Shown: one piece after another, positions 62,663 through 64,000 of the stretch
How positions within the stretch are numbered: position 1 is the first letter of the stretch
How the letters are laid out: every line of letters begins with the position of its first letter
NCBI RefSeq assembly: GCF_001298105.1
Contig: NZ_LGJH01000160.1
Span: 98,577-162,576, forward strand
Length of the DNA stretch: 64,000 nucleotides
Source of the DNA: Novosphingobium sp. ST904
GTDB taxonomy: Bacteria; Pseudomonadota; Alphaproteobacteria; Sphingomonadales; Sphingomonadaceae
Direction of reading: 5' to 3'
Position numbers and translations under genes: made by a program
Notes under the pieces: generated by a model
What the model was told of the DNA's origin: nothing
Databases searched by the model: none
The model's input: only the letters and a program-made list of their open reading frames with translations

Positions 62663-63897
62663 GCAACAACGCGCCCCTGACCGTGACCGGCGGCAAGCTG
62701 ATCCTGCCCGATGGCACCGTAACCGCCGGCGCGCTGCGCAGCGAAGGCGGCTTCATCACCGCCCTCGGCGCCAACGTAGCCCCGCAACCCGGCGACGAAG
62801 TTCACGACGCCCGCGGCAAGTTGATCGCTCCCGGCCTCGTCGATATCGGCGTCTTTGCCATCGACAAGCCCGCCTTCCATTTCGGCGGGATCACCCGCGC
62901 CGCACTGATGCCGGACCAGAACCCGCCGCTCGACGTGCCGGCGCGTGTTCGCTTCGCGGCCCAGTCGGGCAAGCCGACCTCTGGGTCCACCCGCTCGCCG
63001 CCGCGACGCAGAATCTTGAAGGCAAGGCGCTTGCCGAAATCGCCCTGATGCGTGACGCCGGTGCGAAGGCCGTGACCACCGGCCGCCAATGGATCGGCGA
63101 TTCGGGCACGATGCTCCGTCTGCTCCAGTACACCGGCATGCTTGGCATGGTCGTGCTCTCGCACCCGGAAGATGCCGGGATCACGGGCAAAGCCGTTGCC
63201 ACCTCGGGCGAGATGGCAACCCGCCTCGGCCTGCCCTCCGCGCCTGCCGAAGCCGAAGCCATCGCCATTTCGCGCGATATCGCCCTTGCCGAACTGGCGG
63301 GCGCCGCGATCCACTTCCGCAAGGTCACGACCGCCCGGGGCCTCGACCTCGTGCGCCGTGCGAAGGATCGCGGGCTCAGGGTCACGGCGGGTGTCACGCC
63401 CGCCTACTTCATGCTCTCCGACTCGCGCTGGCGGGCTTCCGGACTTTCGCGCACCTCTCGCCCCCGCTGCGCTCGGAAGACGACCGCAAGGCCGTGATCG
63501 CCGCGATCGGCGACGGTACGATCGACGTGATCGCCTCCGGCCACGACCCCCGCGGCCCCGAGGACAAGCGCCTGCCCTTCGCGGATTCCGCCCCCGGCAT
63601 GGCCGCGCCGAAACCCTGCTGCCGCTGACGATGAATCTCGTGCGCGACGGTGTGATCTCGCTCTCGCGCGCCTTCGAACTGATCGCGACCAATCCGGCAA
63701 GGCTCCTCGGCGTCAATGCGGGCAAGCTGGAAATCGGGGCCGAAGCGGATATTGCGATCGTCGATGCAGACCGGCCGTGGATCGTCGATTCGGACAAGAT
63801 GGCGGCCGCTGCCGGAAACACCCCGTTCGACAAGCAACCCGTGCAGGGCCGCGTACTGGCGCTGTTCAAGGGCGGCGTTGCCGTGAAGGCGAAGTAA
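62659..63897 (+). pseudogene. Dihydroorotase-like protein PyrC' without zinc motif, frameshifted as sequenced
   Basis: The amidohydrolase-type start LIAPGLVDIGVFAIDK corresponds to the place where active class I dihydroorotases have the zinc-binding DxHxH motif, but no His pair is present. This matches inactive PyrC' subunits that stabilise aspartate carbamoyltransferase. The reading frame breaks three times: near 62975 (KPTSGS should be KPDLWVHPLAAA), near 63422 (LSDSRWRAS should be LSDLALAGFRTF) and near 63606 (MAAPKPCCR-stop should be MAGAETLLPLTMN). Each is repaired by one C or G. The C-terminus ARLLGVNAGKLEIGAEADIA is typical of the family. The restored length is 413 residues. Confidence 0.88.
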
Positions 63898-63952
63898 GGG
63901 ATAGGCGGGCCCCAAGTATCTGCTTTGGCCCCTGCCCCCAATTCCCCTGAAA

Positions 63953-63987
63953 CCAAAAAAAGACGGCTCCTGTCCGAAGACAGGAGC
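63953..63987 (-). terminator. Terminator of a gene beyond the right edge
   Basis: On the minus strand the stem GCTCCTGTC-TTCG-GACAGGAGC is followed by CGTCTTTTTTT. It should end a leftward transcript coming from outside the window, convergent with pyrC'. Confidence 0.85.
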
Positions 63988-64000
63988 GTTTAGTTCACAT

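Overview
The window is GC-rich, gene-dense bacterial chromosome from an alphaproteobacterium. The best guess is Sphingomonadales, Novosphingobium or a close relative. This rests on gene content: a ChpT-type histidine phosphotransferase, sigma-32 beside an RluD-like pseudouridine synthase, an ATP12-type F1 assembly factor, an Mla-type operon with a STAS-MlaE permease, a pyrB gene overlapping a catalytically dead dihydroorotase homologue, a TonB-dependent receptor, and several small families I associate with sphingomonads. I see no prophage, insertion sequence, CRISPR array, rRNA or plasmid gene.

Layout. 1-2.2 kb: a left-truncated sulfotransferase-like gene divergent from a TPR/aspartyl beta-hydroxylase gene. 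2.3-10 kb: small envelope proteins, clpB, an NTF2-like gene and a double-domain M16 peptidase. 10-11.6 kb: two tandem paralogous secreted proteins of unknown function. 11.7-17.5 kb: gatCAB, two FKBP isomerases, rpsU and a low-complexity acidic protein. 17.6-20.9 kb: a tightly overlapping crcB - pseudouridine synthase - HAD phosphatase - small membrane protein - ATP12 operon. 21-25.6 kb: an outer-membrane beta-barrel and the mlaE-mlaF-mlaD-lipoprotein operon. 25.8-31 kb: valS, queE and a MATE exporter. 31-38.5 kb: a HerA-like ATPase, a TauE/SafE exporter with its TIGR02186 partner, a two-gene NfrB/NfrA-like glycan locus and nhaA. 38.5-46.1 kb: glyoxalase, a SIMPL protein, a TorF-type porin, a PPP phosphatase, rnpB, an amidase, chpT, a JAMM peptidase, rluD and rpoH. 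46.2-55 kb: patatin, SDR/HxlR pair, mtgA, TonB receptor, CDF zinc exporter, VOC protein and a secreted NTF2-like protein. 55-64 kb: clpX, clpP, tig, tRNA-Leu(UAG), sppA, pyrB and pyrC'.

Protein quality control is well represented (clpB, clpX, clpP, tig, sppA, an M16 peptidase, FKBPs and rpoH). Envelope lipid transport (mla), ion and metal homeostasis (crcB, nhaA, CDF) and pyrimidine synthesis form the other coherent blocks.

The most important caveat is that at least eleven genes are interrupted by short frameshifts, thirteen sites in all. Twelve are explained by loss of one base from a CC or GG doublet and one by loss of a GC dinucleotide. They hit housekeeping genes (mlaE, sppA, nhaA, the rpoH end, and pyrC' three times), so I treat them as probable sequencing or assembly errors. 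I annotate the full restored gene extents and state each shift position.
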